Positions 7,460 through 13,826 of a DNA stretch of 31,010 nucleotides are shown here, piece by piece. The translations under genes were made by a program, and so were the position numbers. The notes beneath the pieces were generated by a model. It did no database searches and was not told the origin of the DNA. It saw only the letters and a program-made list of their open reading frames with translations. Origin of the DNA: Eshraghiella sp964405265 (GTDB lineage Bacteria > Bacillota > Clostridia > Lachnospirales > Lachnospiraceae); contig CAYONC010000015.1 of NCBI GenBank assembly GCA_964405265.1, forward strand, positions 1 to 31,010, written 5' to 3'. Each line of letters opens with the position of its first letter. Within the stretch, counting starts at the first letter, position 1.

Positions 7460-8647
7460 ATGAATGAGAAAGCAATATATCTGGACAATGCAGCAACGAC
7501 GCAGACATATCCTGAGGTTGTGGAGGCAATGATGCCGTATTTTACCGAGTGCTACGGTAATCCGGCGAGTATCTATTCTTTTGCACAAAAAAGTACGATA
7601 GCTGTTGATGAAAGCAGACACATAATTGCGGGAATGATTGGTGCTGAGGATAATGAAATTTATTTTACCGGCGGCGGCAGCGAGTCGGATAACTGGGCAA
7701 TAAAAGCGACAGCGGAAGCGTATGAATCTAAGGGAAGACACATTATTACGAGCAGAATAGAACATCATGCGGTACTTCATACGATGGAATGGCTTGAAAA
7801 AAAAGGCTTTGAGGTAACATATCTTGAAGTGGATGAAAAGGGAACGGTACAGCCGGAGACTTTGAAGGCGGCAATACGTCCCGATACCATTCTGGTATCA
7901 ATAATGACTGCCAATAATGAAATAGGAACCATTGAACCGGTCAGGGAGCTGGGCAGGATAACACATGAGGCGGGAGCACTGTTCCATACGGATGCCGTAC
8001 AGGCATTCGGACACATACCGATTAATGTTAATGACTTGAATATAGACATGCTGAGTGCAAGCGGACACAAATTTAACGGACCTAAGGGTATAGGAATAAT
8101 GTATATCAGAAAAGGTGTTAAAATACGTTCATTTATTCACGGCGGCGCACAGGAACGCAGCAGAAGGGCGGGAACACATAATGTACCGGGAATAGTCGGA
8201 ATGGCTAAGGCAGCTGAGCTTGCCGCAACGGATATGGAAGCAAGGATAAAATACGAAACAGAGCTAAGGGACTACATGATTGAGAGGGTACTTGGAGAAA
8301 TACCGTATTCAAGGCTTAACGGGCATGAAACGGACAGACTTCCGAATAATGCTAATTTCTGTTTCAGATTTATAGAAGGAGAATCCATGCTTATAATGCT
8401 TGATTCCAAAGGAATCTGTGCAAGCAGCGGATCTGCATGTACGTCCGGATCACTTGACCCTTCCCATGTGCTTCTTGCGATAGGTCTTCCGCATGAAATT
8501 GCCCATGGTTCACTTCGTGTGACGATCTCGGAAAAAACCACAAAAGAAGAAATAGATTATACAGTGGATAACCTGAAAGTCATAATAGAGAGACTCAGAA
8601 GCATGTCTCCGCTGTATGAAGATTTTATTAAGAAAGGACAGAAATAA
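7460..8647 (+). CDS. iscS: Cysteine desulfurase (NifS/IscS class)
   Basis: A pyridoxal-phosphate enzyme that takes sulfur from cysteine, leaving alanine, and passes persulfide to IscU and MnmA. The 395-residue protein has YLDNAATTQ at the start, the cofactor Schiff-base lysine K204 in SASGHKFNGPKG, and the sulfur-carrying C327 in SSGSACTSGSLDPSHV. The loop around C327 is the long form of class I desulfurases, which suits direct hand-over to a scaffold. The ATG has GGAG about 8 bases upstream and follows the rrf2 stop by 4 bp. iscU begins 2 bp after its stop, so the products are made together. The name nifS would be equally acceptable; no nitrogenase genes are present. Confidence 0.96.
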   Translation: MNEKAIYLDNAATTQTYPEVVEAMMPYFTECYGNPASIYSFAQKSTIAVDESRHIIAGMIGAEDNEIYFTGGGSESDNWAIKATAEAYESKGRHIITSRIEHHAVLHTMEWLEKKGFEVTYLEVDEKGTVQPETLKAAIRPDTILVSIMTANNEIGTIEPVRELGRITHEAGALFHTDAVQAFGHIPINVNDLNIDMLSASGHKFNGPKGIGIMYIRKGVKIRSFIHGGAQERSRRAGTHNVPGIVGMAKAAELAATDMEARIKYETELRDYMIERVLGEIPYSRLNGHETDRLPNNANFCFRFIEGESMLIMLDSKGICASSGSACTSGSLDPSHVLLAIGLPHEIAHGSLRVTISEKTTKEEIDYTVDNLKVIIERLRSMSPLYEDFIKKGQK

Positions 8648-8648
8648 T

Positions 8649-9092
8649 ATGTACAGTGAAAAAGTAATGGACCATTTTACCAATCCGAGAAATGTCGGAG
8701 AAATTGAAAATGCGTCAGGTGTCGGAACCGTAGGAAATGCAAAATGCGGAGATATTATGAGAATGTATCTTGATATAGATGACAACGGGATTATAAAAGA
8801 CTGTAAGTTTAAAACCTTCGGATGCGGTGCCGCCGTGGCAACGAGCAGCATGGCGACGGAGCTGGTAATCGGAAAAACCATACAGGAAGCTCTTCAGGTA
8901 ACGAATAAAGCCGTAATGGAAGCACTTGACGGACTTCCACCGGTAAAAGTGCACTGCTCACTTCTTGCAGAGGAAGCAATTCATGCAGCACTCTGGGATT
9001 ATGCTGAGAAGCATAATATTGTGATAGAGGGGCTTAAGAAGCCGGTTACGGATATTTCAGAACATGAAGAAGCGGCAGAGGACTCATATTAA
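8649..9092 (+). CDS. iscU: Fe-S cluster assembly scaffold IscU/NifU N-terminal type
   Basis: Scaffold on which [2Fe-2S]/[4Fe-4S] clusters are built from IscS sulfur. All ligands are visible in the 147-residue product: C33 and D35 in NAKCGD, C59 in FGCGAA and C103 in VHCSLLAEEA. It ends with an acidic tail after about residue 130 (SEHEEAAED). The protein carries only the U-type domain, without the NifU ferredoxin or Nfu domains. The ATG at 8649 overlaps nothing and lies 2 bases after the iscS stop; an upstream in-frame ATG at 8616 would run through the end of iscS. The stop shares one base with the mnmA start. hscA, hscB and fdx are absent, which is usual in Clostridia. Confidence 0.95.
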   Translation: MYSEKVMDHFTNPRNVGEIENASGVGTVGNAKCGDIMRMYLDIDDNGIIKDCKFKTFGCGAAVATSSMATELVIGKTIQEALQVTNKAVMEALDGLPPVKVHCSLLAEEAIHAALWDYAEKHNIVIEGLKKPVTDISEHEEAAEDSY

Positions 9093-10174
9093 TGAAAAAA
9101 AAGGTTGTTGTGGGTATGTCCGGAGGAGTTGACTCCTCTGTGGCAGCCCTGCTTCTGAAAGAGCAGGGTTATGATGTGATTGGTGTTACAATGCAGATAT
9201 GGCAGGAGACAGACCCGGATGAAACGGCAGAAAACGGCGGATGCTGCGGACAGTCGGCGGTTGAAGACGCACGGAGGGTTGCCGGTATAATAGGAATACC
9301 TTATTATGTCATGAATTTCAGACAGGAATTCAGGGAAAAAGTAATTAATTATTTTATTGGAGAATATCTTAAAGGAAGGACTCCGAATCCGTGCACCGCC
9401 TGTAACAGATATATCAAATGGGAAGCATTGCTGCACCGTGCAATAAGCATCGGAGCGGATTATATTGCAACAGGTCATTATGGACATATTCTGCAGCTTC
9501 CTACCGGAAGATATACCGTTGCAAAGTCCTGTTCAGCCGCAAAAGACCAGTCCTATGTATTATATAATCTTACACAGGAAGAACTCTCAAGAACTCTTTT
9601 TCCGCTTTCAAATCTGGAAAAAGAAGAGGTGCGGCGTATTGCATCGGACAGCTGTCTGCCCGTAGCTCATAAAAAAGACAGTCAGGACATATGCTTTGTT
9701 GAGAACAATGACTATGCGGCTTTTATTGAAAAAGAAACCGGAATACATATGGTACCGGGAGATTTCGTTGATGTACGGGGGAATGTTTTAGGCAGACATA
9801 ACGGAATAATTAATTATACCGTGGGACAGAGGAAAGGACTTGGTATTGCATTTGGTGAGCCAAAATATGTTGTGCGAATTGATGCCGCGGAGAACAGAGT
9901 GGTACTTGGAAGCAACGAAGATCTGATGACACGGGAAGCTGTAATTGAGGATATAAATTTTATGTCCGTGGAAGGCATAAAGGGACCGGTAAGGGCGACC
10001 GGAAAGATACGTTATTCCGCCAAAGATACACCGTGTATGCTGTATCCTGCAGGCTCCGGAAGCATAAAAGCGGTTTTTGATGAACCGGTAAGGGCAGCAA
10101 CTCCGGGTCAGGCAGGGGTATTCTATGATGATTACGGAATTATCTGCGGAGGAATTATTAAACAGGAGGCGTAA
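9092..10174 (+). CDS. mnmA: tRNA-specific 2-thiouridylase
   Basis: Adenylates U34 of Lys, Glu and Gln tRNAs and replaces its 2-oxygen with sulfur relayed from IscS. The 360-residue product has the PP-loop SGGVDSS (10-16), the catalytic cysteine C104 in NPCTACN, and the persulfide-carrying C201 in DSQDICFVENN. The tRNA-binding C-terminal barrel begins near residue 285. There is a CC pair at 51-52, and a late cysteine in the final GIICGG segment. The ATG overlaps the iscU stop by one base (TAATG), so translation is coupled. Pairing of a desulfurase with mnmA is also known in Bacillus (yrvO-mnmA) and supports dedicated sulfur transfer here. Confidence 0.96.
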   Translation: MKKKVVVGMSGGVDSSVAALLLKEQGYDVIGVTMQIWQETDPDETAENGGCCGQSAVEDARRVAGIIGIPYYVMNFRQEFREKVINYFIGEYLKGRTPNPCTACNRYIKWEALLHRAISIGADYIATGHYGHILQLPTGRYTVAKSCSAAKDQSYVLYNLTQEELSRTLFPLSNLEKEEVRRIASDSCLPVAHKKDSQDICFVENNDYAAFIEKETGIHMVPGDFVDVRGNVLGRHNGIINYTVGQRKGLGIAFGEPKYVVRIDAAENRVVLGSNEDLMTREAVIEDINFMSVEGIKGPVRATGKIRYSAKDTPCMLYPAGSGSIKAVFDEPVRAATPGQAGVFYDDYGIICGGIIKQEA

Positions 10175-10175
10175 C

Positions 10176-11102
10176 ATGATTTATGGAAACATATCTGAAC
10201 TTATAGGAAATACACCCATAATTGAACTTAAAGGTATTGAAAAAAAATATGATTTGAAAGCCGCCATATATGCCAAGCTGGAAAGCTATAATCCGGCAGG
10301 AAGCATTAAGGACAGGGTGGCATATGCCATTATATCCGAAGCAGAAGAATCCGGAAGACTTAAACCGGGAGGAACAATTATAGAACCGACATCCGGAAAT
10401 ACCGGAATAGGGCTTGCGTGCATTGCTGCCGTAAAAGGATACAGGATGATAATTGTAATTCCTGACAGCATGAGCATAGAGAGACGTAATATAATAAAAG
10501 CCTATGGAGCAGAAATTGTTCTGACGGACGGCACTCTCGGAATGAAAGGAGCTATAGCCAGAGCAAACGAGCTTGCAGAAGAGATTGAAGGAAGCATTAT
10601 TGCAGGTCAGTTTGTTAATCCGGCTAACCCTCTCGCACACATGAAGACCACGGGACCGGAAATATGGAATGATATGGAAGGCAGAATAGATGTATTTATT
10701 GCAGGTGTCGGAACAGGTGGAACGGTAACGGGAACGGGAAGATACCTGAAAGAACGAAGTAAAGACATAAAAATTGTTGCAGTTGAACCTGCAGCTTCAG
10801 CAGTACTTTCAGGGGAAAAACCGGGAAGCCATAAGATTCAGGGAATAGGAGCAGGCTTTGTTCCGGATATTCTTGACACGGATATATATGATGAAATATT
10901 CAGGGCGGATAATGAATCGGCTTTTGAATACGGCAGGGAGCTTGCACACACGGAGGGCATACTTGTCGGAATTTCATCGGGTGCGGCATTGCAGGCAGCT
11001 GTTGAAATTGCAAAAAGAGAAGAAAATGCCGGAAAAAATATACTGGTAATCTTTCCGGACGGAGGAGACAGATATTTTTCGACACCTTTGTTCGCTGAAT
11101 GA
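10176..11102 (+). CDS. cysK: Cysteine synthase (O-acetylserine sulfhydrylase)
   Basis: Makes cysteine from O-acetylserine and sulfide, a PLP enzyme of fold type II. The 308-residue product shows the PLP lysine K45 in NPAGSIKDRVA, the substrate loop EPTSGNTGIGLA, the phosphate cup GVGTGGTVTGTGRYL and a C-terminal GISSGAAL. AGGAGG (10164-10169) precedes the ATG by 6 bases. The mnmA stop lies one base before the start. As the last gene of the sulfur operon it supplies the cysteine that IscS consumes. Its stop lies only 2 bp from the stop of the convergent SDR gene, and no terminator is seen between them. The CysK rather than CysM assignment is by overall resemblance. Confidence 0.95.
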   Translation: MIYGNISELIGNTPIIELKGIEKKYDLKAAIYAKLESYNPAGSIKDRVAYAIISEAEESGRLKPGGTIIEPTSGNTGIGLACIAAVKGYRMIIVIPDSMSIERRNIIKAYGAEIVLTDGTLGMKGAIARANELAEEIEGSIIAGQFVNPANPLAHMKTTGPEIWNDMEGRIDVFIAGVGTGGTVTGTGRYLKERSKDIKIVAVEPAASAVLSGEKPGSHKIQGIGAGFVPDILDTDIYDEIFRADNESAFEYGRELAHTEGILVGISSGAALQAAVEIAKREENAGKNILVIFPDGGDRYFSTPLFAE

Positions 11103-11104
11103 AA

Positions 11105-11833
11105 TCATGTCATACCGCCGTCAGCCGTGATAATCTGACCGGTAACATAATTGTTCAGCATTGAAACTGAATATATAATATCAGCACATTCCTGCGGGGT
11201 AATAATTCTTCCCGCAGGAATTTCTTCTATTAAGGAGTCTCTTTCCTCACGGGTCAGAAAACCATTCATACGTGTATCAACAACTCCGAACGCAATGGCA
11301 TTTACGGATATTCTGCTTGGGGCAAGTTCCTTGGCAAGAGCCTTGGTAAAGCCGTTGACTCCGCTTTTTGATGCAGAATAAGCTGTTTCGCAGGAGGCTC
11401 CCGTGTTGCCCCACATGGAAGAAATATTAATAATTCTGCCTGCTTTTTTATTGATAAGATAAGGGATGGCTGCTTTACAACAGTTAAAAACGGATGTCAG
11501 GTTTGTATCAGACACCAGTCTCCATTCATCAGGTGTCATATCCTGAAGAAGTCCTATATGGGAAATTCCGGCATTATTAATTATTATAAGAGGAAGCCTG
11601 TTTCCGGATTTCAGTTCAGCGAAGATCTTTGCTACATTTTCATATATGGAAACATCAGTCTGATATGATAATGCAACGCCGCCCCCGCCGCGTATTTCCT
11701 TTTCAAGAGTCATGAGTCCTTCAGAGTTGCTTTTGCAGTTTATTATTACAGGATGCCCCTCTGACGCGAATTTTAGGGCGGTGGCCCTTCCGATACCCGA
11801 AGATGCTCCTGTGATAAAAACAGTTTCTTTCAT
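11105..11833 (-). CDS. Short-chain dehydrogenase/reductase, FabG-like
   Basis: NAD(P)-dependent classical SDR of 242 residues, the size of 3-oxoacyl-ACP reductases. The cofactor motif TGASSGIG is at 8-15, NNAG at 86-89, and the catalytic triad is S139 (INISSMWG), Y152 and K156 (YSASK). The final ITADGGMT is the usual SDR ending. The start is preceded by AGAGAGG about 9 bases upstream. It is transcribed alone on the minus strand, away from fatty-acid genes, so a housekeeping FabG role is not certain; it could reduce another 3-oxoacyl or alcohol substrate. It is convergent with cysK at 2 bp, so its transcript probably ends inside cysK. Confidence 0.9.
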   Translation of the reverse strand: MKETVFITGASSGIGRATALKFASEGHPVIINCKSNSEGLMTLEKEIRGGGGVALSYQTDVSIYENVAKIFAELKSGNRLPLIIINNAGISHIGLLQDMTPDEWRLVSDTNLTSVFNCCKAAIPYLINKKAGRIINISSMWGNTGASCETAYSASKSGVNGFTKALAKELAPSRISVNAIAFGVVDTRMNGFLTREERDSLIEEIPAGRIITPQECADIIYSVSMLNNYVTGQIITADGGMT

Positions 11834-11868
11834 AAGTAAATCCTCTCTTCTGATTAATGTCTGAAAAT

Positions 11869-11877
11869 ATTTTAACA
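11869..11877 (-). promoter_or_regulatory. Possible extended -10 promoter of the SDR gene
   Basis: Minus-strand TGTTAAAAT (11877-11869) resembles an extended -10 (TGnTATAAT with one change), giving a leader of roughly 30 nt. There is no clear -35. Confidence 0.3.
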
Positions 11878-11997
11878 TAGTAATTGGTTAATATAAAGTA
11901 AAAGCAGGTATTTTTTTGGTAAATATGCCCAAAAATTCAAAAAGATCATAAAAAACCGTCGGTGGACAAATAATAATTATGTTAATAATCGGAAAAG

Positions 11998-12068
11998 TTA
12001 TCCCCAAAAATTAATCCCCAAAATTCGGACTTTGTGAGTTTTACACCGAGTTATCCACATTATCCCCA
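11998..12068 (+). promoter_or_regulatory. Cluster of DnaA-box-like motifs
   Basis: TTATCCCCA (11998-12006), TAATCCCCA (12012-12020), the consensus DnaA box TTATCCACA (12051-12059) and TTATCCCCA (12060-12068) all point the same way, with an A/T-rich flank to the right. These could bind DnaA. Origin function is not implied, as no dnaA, dnaN or rpmH is nearby. Confidence 0.55.
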
Positions 12069-12175
12069 AGTTTACATAATGTAAAAAGCAAAATTTAAAA
12101 TTAAATCAAGACAAAATTTTGTTTTGTTAATTTCTCATAAAACTGAGAAATATATGAAAAAAAACAGGATTTCTA

Positions 12176-12181
12176 TTGACA
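12176..12181 (+). promoter_or_regulatory. Possible upstream hpf promoter -35 element
   Basis: A consensus TTGACA is followed by TTTATAAAAT at 12199-12208. Depending on the hexamer chosen, the spacer is 17 to 19 bases, so this may be a second, weaker start for hpf. Confidence 0.35.
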
Positions 12182-12211
12182 AAATAATTGTTAGAAAATT
12201 TATAAAATCGG

Positions 12212-12239
12212 TTGAATGAAATTAGAAATATGATATAAT
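12212..12239 (+). promoter_or_regulatory. hpf promoter with extended -10
   Basis: TTGAAT (12212-12217), 16 bases, and TATAAT (12234-12239) preceded by TG at 12231-12232 (TGATATAAT). The start is predicted near 12246, giving a leader of about 78 nt. Confidence 0.65.
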
Positions 12240-12323
12240 ATAACTGTATTCAATAGTGAATTATCTGACAACTTGCTTATGATTCACACAGAATACAATA
12301 CAGTTGCAAAGGAGTTGGGCATT

Positions 12324-12854
12324 ATGCGGTTTACAATTACGGGAAAGAACATTGAGGTTACAGAAGGTTTACGCTCAGCAGTTATGGAGAAGATTGGCAA
12401 GTTAGACAAGTATTTCAGCACGGAAATGGATGCAACAGTCACTCTCAGCGTGGAGAAGGAACGACAGAAGATTGAAGTTACGATACCTGTTAAAGGCAAC
12501 ATTATCAGGGCAGAGGAAGTCAGCAATGATATGTATGTATCCATAGACCTTGTTGAGGAGATTATCGAGAGACAGCTCAGAAGGTATAAGAACAAACTGG
12601 TTGACGCCAAGCAGGCGGCAGCTGAATTCAGTAAATCATATATAGAGAAGGATTATGATGATGACGCGGATATCAGGATAGTAAGGAGCAAGAGATTCGG
12701 AATTAAGCCAATGAATCCGGAGGAAGCATGCGTACAGATGGAGCTTCTTCAGCATAATTTCTATGTATTCCTTAATTCTGATACAGAAGAAGTGAATGTG
12801 GTATATAAGCGTAAGAATAATACATATGGTCTTATCGAACCGGAATTTGATTAG
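12324..12854 (+). CDS. hpf: Long-form ribosome hibernation promoting factor
   Basis: Binds the 30S subunit and dimerises 70S ribosomes into inactive 100S particles in slow growth. The 176-residue length is that of the long form. The N-terminal S30AE domain (1-100) starts MRFTITGKNIEVTEGLR. An acidic linker with KDYDDDADI is near 108-116, and the conserved dimerisation domain from about 117 includes RSKRFGIKPMNPEEA, LLQHNFYVFLN and YGLIEPE. The ATG at 12324 has AAAGGAG about 9 bases upstream; a longer in-frame ATG at 12273 lies in the leader without a ribosome site. In related genomes hpf is often next to secA; here an accessory block lies between them. Confidence 0.95.
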   Translation: MRFTITGKNIEVTEGLRSAVMEKIGKLDKYFSTEMDATVTLSVEKERQKIEVTIPVKGNIIRAEEVSNDMYVSIDLVEEIIERQLRRYKNKLVDAKQAAAEFSKSYIEKDYDDDADIRIVRSKRFGIKPMNPEEACVQMELLQHNFYVFLNSDTEEVNVVYKRKNNTYGLIEPEFD

Positions 12855-12871
12855 AATACCGGAGTGTAATG

Positions 12872-12909
12872 AAAGGGCTGTCACATAATGTGACAGCCCT
12901 TTTTGTTTT
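12872..12909 (+). terminator. Strong terminator after hpf
   Basis: A perfect 12-bp stem (12874-12885 with 12889-12900, arms AGGGCTGTCACA and complement) with a 3-base loop, followed by TTTTGTTTTA. The flanking A and T bases extend the pairing. Confidence 0.95.
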
Positions 12910-12963
12910 ATAGGAAAGTTTATGTGGAAAACAAGGAAAAACAGGTCGAAAATAAATATTGTA

Positions 12964-12992
12964 TTGACAAATTTTGACATAAGATATATCAT
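12964..12992 (+). promoter_or_regulatory. Promoter of the intergenic small RNA
   Basis: TTGACA (12964-12969), exactly 17 bases, and TATCAT (12987-12992). No long open frame follows, only a structured stretch ending in a terminator, so it appears to drive a non-coding RNA. Confidence 0.65.
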
Positions 12993-12998
12993 GTAAAC

Positions 12999-13112
12999 GT
13001 ATTTGATGATTAATGAGGCATACATATGGAGAGAGGCGGCCGGCAGTATAAGGCCGGGTGGGTAATCGCGAAGATATGGCTGCAATGAGTTAACATCATT
13101 GCAGCCTTTTTT
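12999..13112 (+). ncRNA. Candidate structured small RNA, about 110 nt, family unknown
   Basis: This unit lies between its own promoter (12964-12992) and its own terminator (13078-13112). It contains a G-rich core unlike the A/T-rich surroundings. CCGGC (13040-13044) can pair with GCCGG (13053-13057) around the loop AGTATAAG, and CATAT (13023-13027) can close with ATATG (13073-13077 region) to form a basal stem. The unpaired GGTGGGTAATCGCG (13057-13070) looks like a conserved internal loop. No ORF with a ribosome site fits. Because it abuts hpf (raiA), it should be compared with the raiA RNA motif, although that family is, to my knowledge, longer. A regulatory sRNA is the other option. The family is not recognised with confidence. 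Confidence 0.5.
13078..13112 (+). terminator. Terminator of the small RNA
   Basis: A perfect 11-bp stem, GGCTGCAATGA (13078-13088) with 13096-13106, and a 7-base loop, followed by TTTTTT (13107-13112). Confidence 0.93.
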
Positions 13113-13116
13113 ATAT

Positions 13117-13266
13117 ATTACATGTGAAATCAGCAACAGGATAATAACATTCAACCTTTATCCTGCACTTTTGGGAATCAGGTTTATAATAATGATTCTT
13201 ACGGTAATAATTCCGGCATTCAGGCTGTCACGCATGCAGCCGGTAAAGCTTATAGAGGGGGAATGA
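13117..13266 (+). pseudogene. Decayed 3' end of an FtsX-like permease (copy of the end of the gene at 13827-15068)
   Basis: Positions 13117-13262 align without gaps to 14916-15061, with about 8 mismatches in 146 bases. The frame is kept to a TGA at 13264-13266 and encodes the last transmembrane helix and the cytoplasmic tail (for example FRLSRMQPVKL). There is no start codon or ribosome site, and its left end lies 4 bases after the T-run of the small-RNA terminator. It is therefore a dead fragment of a second permease copy. The substitutions show it is older than the identical repeat at 16910-17126. Confidence 0.9.
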
Positions 13267-13338
13267 TGTATGAAATATTAGTACAAAACTGACAGACATA
13301 AAATTAATAATGAAGGAAGGAACTAAGTTTGAAACGGT

Positions 13339-13355
13339 GCCTTTCGCAGAAAGGC
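13339..13355 (+). promoter_or_regulatory. Hairpin covering the RBS of the secreted protein
   Basis: GCCTTTC (13339-13345) pairs perfectly with GAAAGGC (13349-13355) across the loop GCA. The right arm includes most of the AAAGGCGG ribosome site for the ATG at 13367, so folding would limit translation initiation. Confidence 0.45.
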
Positions 13356-13366
13356 GGATTATAAAA

Positions 13367-13816
13367 ATGAAATTAAAAAGATTCAGAGGAATAATATTAT
13401 TGATGCTGATGATAGCAGTATCTTCATCAATGATTTATGCAGACGGTTCTAAAAGCTGGTGCCTTGAGCATGAGATTGCGGATATGAATTTTAACGGAAA
13501 CGTAAATTTCCAGAAGGGCTATTTCTGGTATAAAAGTATTATTGCATATTTCGGATATATAGGAGGACCTGATAAAGGACTCTCTTTGCTGTCGATAGAT
13601 GCCAATAATAATTATTTCAGGGCACCAAGTGATGAAGTGGGCACTTTGTATATTTCAACAAAAAACTGTAATGATGGAAATTGTGTAAAAGAATATATTG
13701 CGAGCAACCGGCGTGTCAGTACGACACAATATAAGGATTATCTTAAAAAGATAAATGTTGACATATGGTTTGGAACAACCAGTATATATACTGAAAAACA
13801 TTTTTCGATTGAATAA
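13367..13816 (+). CDS. Secreted protein of unknown family, linked to an ABC transporter
   Basis: The 149-residue product has a classical signal peptide: KLKRFR, a hydrophobic core (9-22), and an IYA-DG cleavage site after A25. The mature part of about 124 residues is rich in Tyr, Asn and Trp and has three cysteines, C32, C101 and C106, the last two in NCNDGNC. I do not recognise the family. Size, export and an adjacent MacB-like transporter are reminiscent of lactococcin-972-type bacteriocin loci, but the mature sequence is longer, contains cysteines and shows no clear match. The start at 13367 is chosen for the AAAGGCGG site and the signal peptide; an in-frame ATG at 13310 has no ribosome site. 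Permease A starts 10 bases downstream. It may be a toxin, a signal or an accessory binding protein of the transporter. Confidence 0.6.
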   Translation: MKLKRFRGIILLMLMIAVSSSMIYADGSKSWCLEHEIADMNFNGNVNFQKGYFWYKSIIAYFGYIGGPDKGLSLLSIDANNNYFRAPSDEVGTLYISTKNCNDGNCVKEYIASNRRVSTTQYKDYLKKINVDIWFGTTSIYTEKHFSIE

Positions 13817-13826
13817 AGGAGCCGGC

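Larger units (their letters stand above)
11834..12323. other. Gene-free A/T-rich interval of about 490 bp with DnaA-box-like cluster and hpf promoter
   Basis: No coding frame is supported here. The left end holds the SDR promoter zone. Positions 11998-12068 hold four DnaA-box-like 9-mers on the same strand. 12069-12200 is very A/T-rich and includes an 8-bp hairpin (12130-12137 with 12144-12151, arms ATTTCTCA/TGAGAAAT). The right end holds one or two hpf promoters and a short leader. Confidence 0.7.

Noticed and set aside
11998..12068. Calling the DnaA-box cluster the chromosomal origin
   Set aside because: There is no dnaA, dnaN, rpmH or gyr gene in the window, and only four sites on one strand. 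It is reported as a cluster only.
13310..13366. N-terminal extension of the secreted protein
   Set aside because: There is no ribosome site at 13310, and the extension would place 19 residues before a textbook signal peptide.
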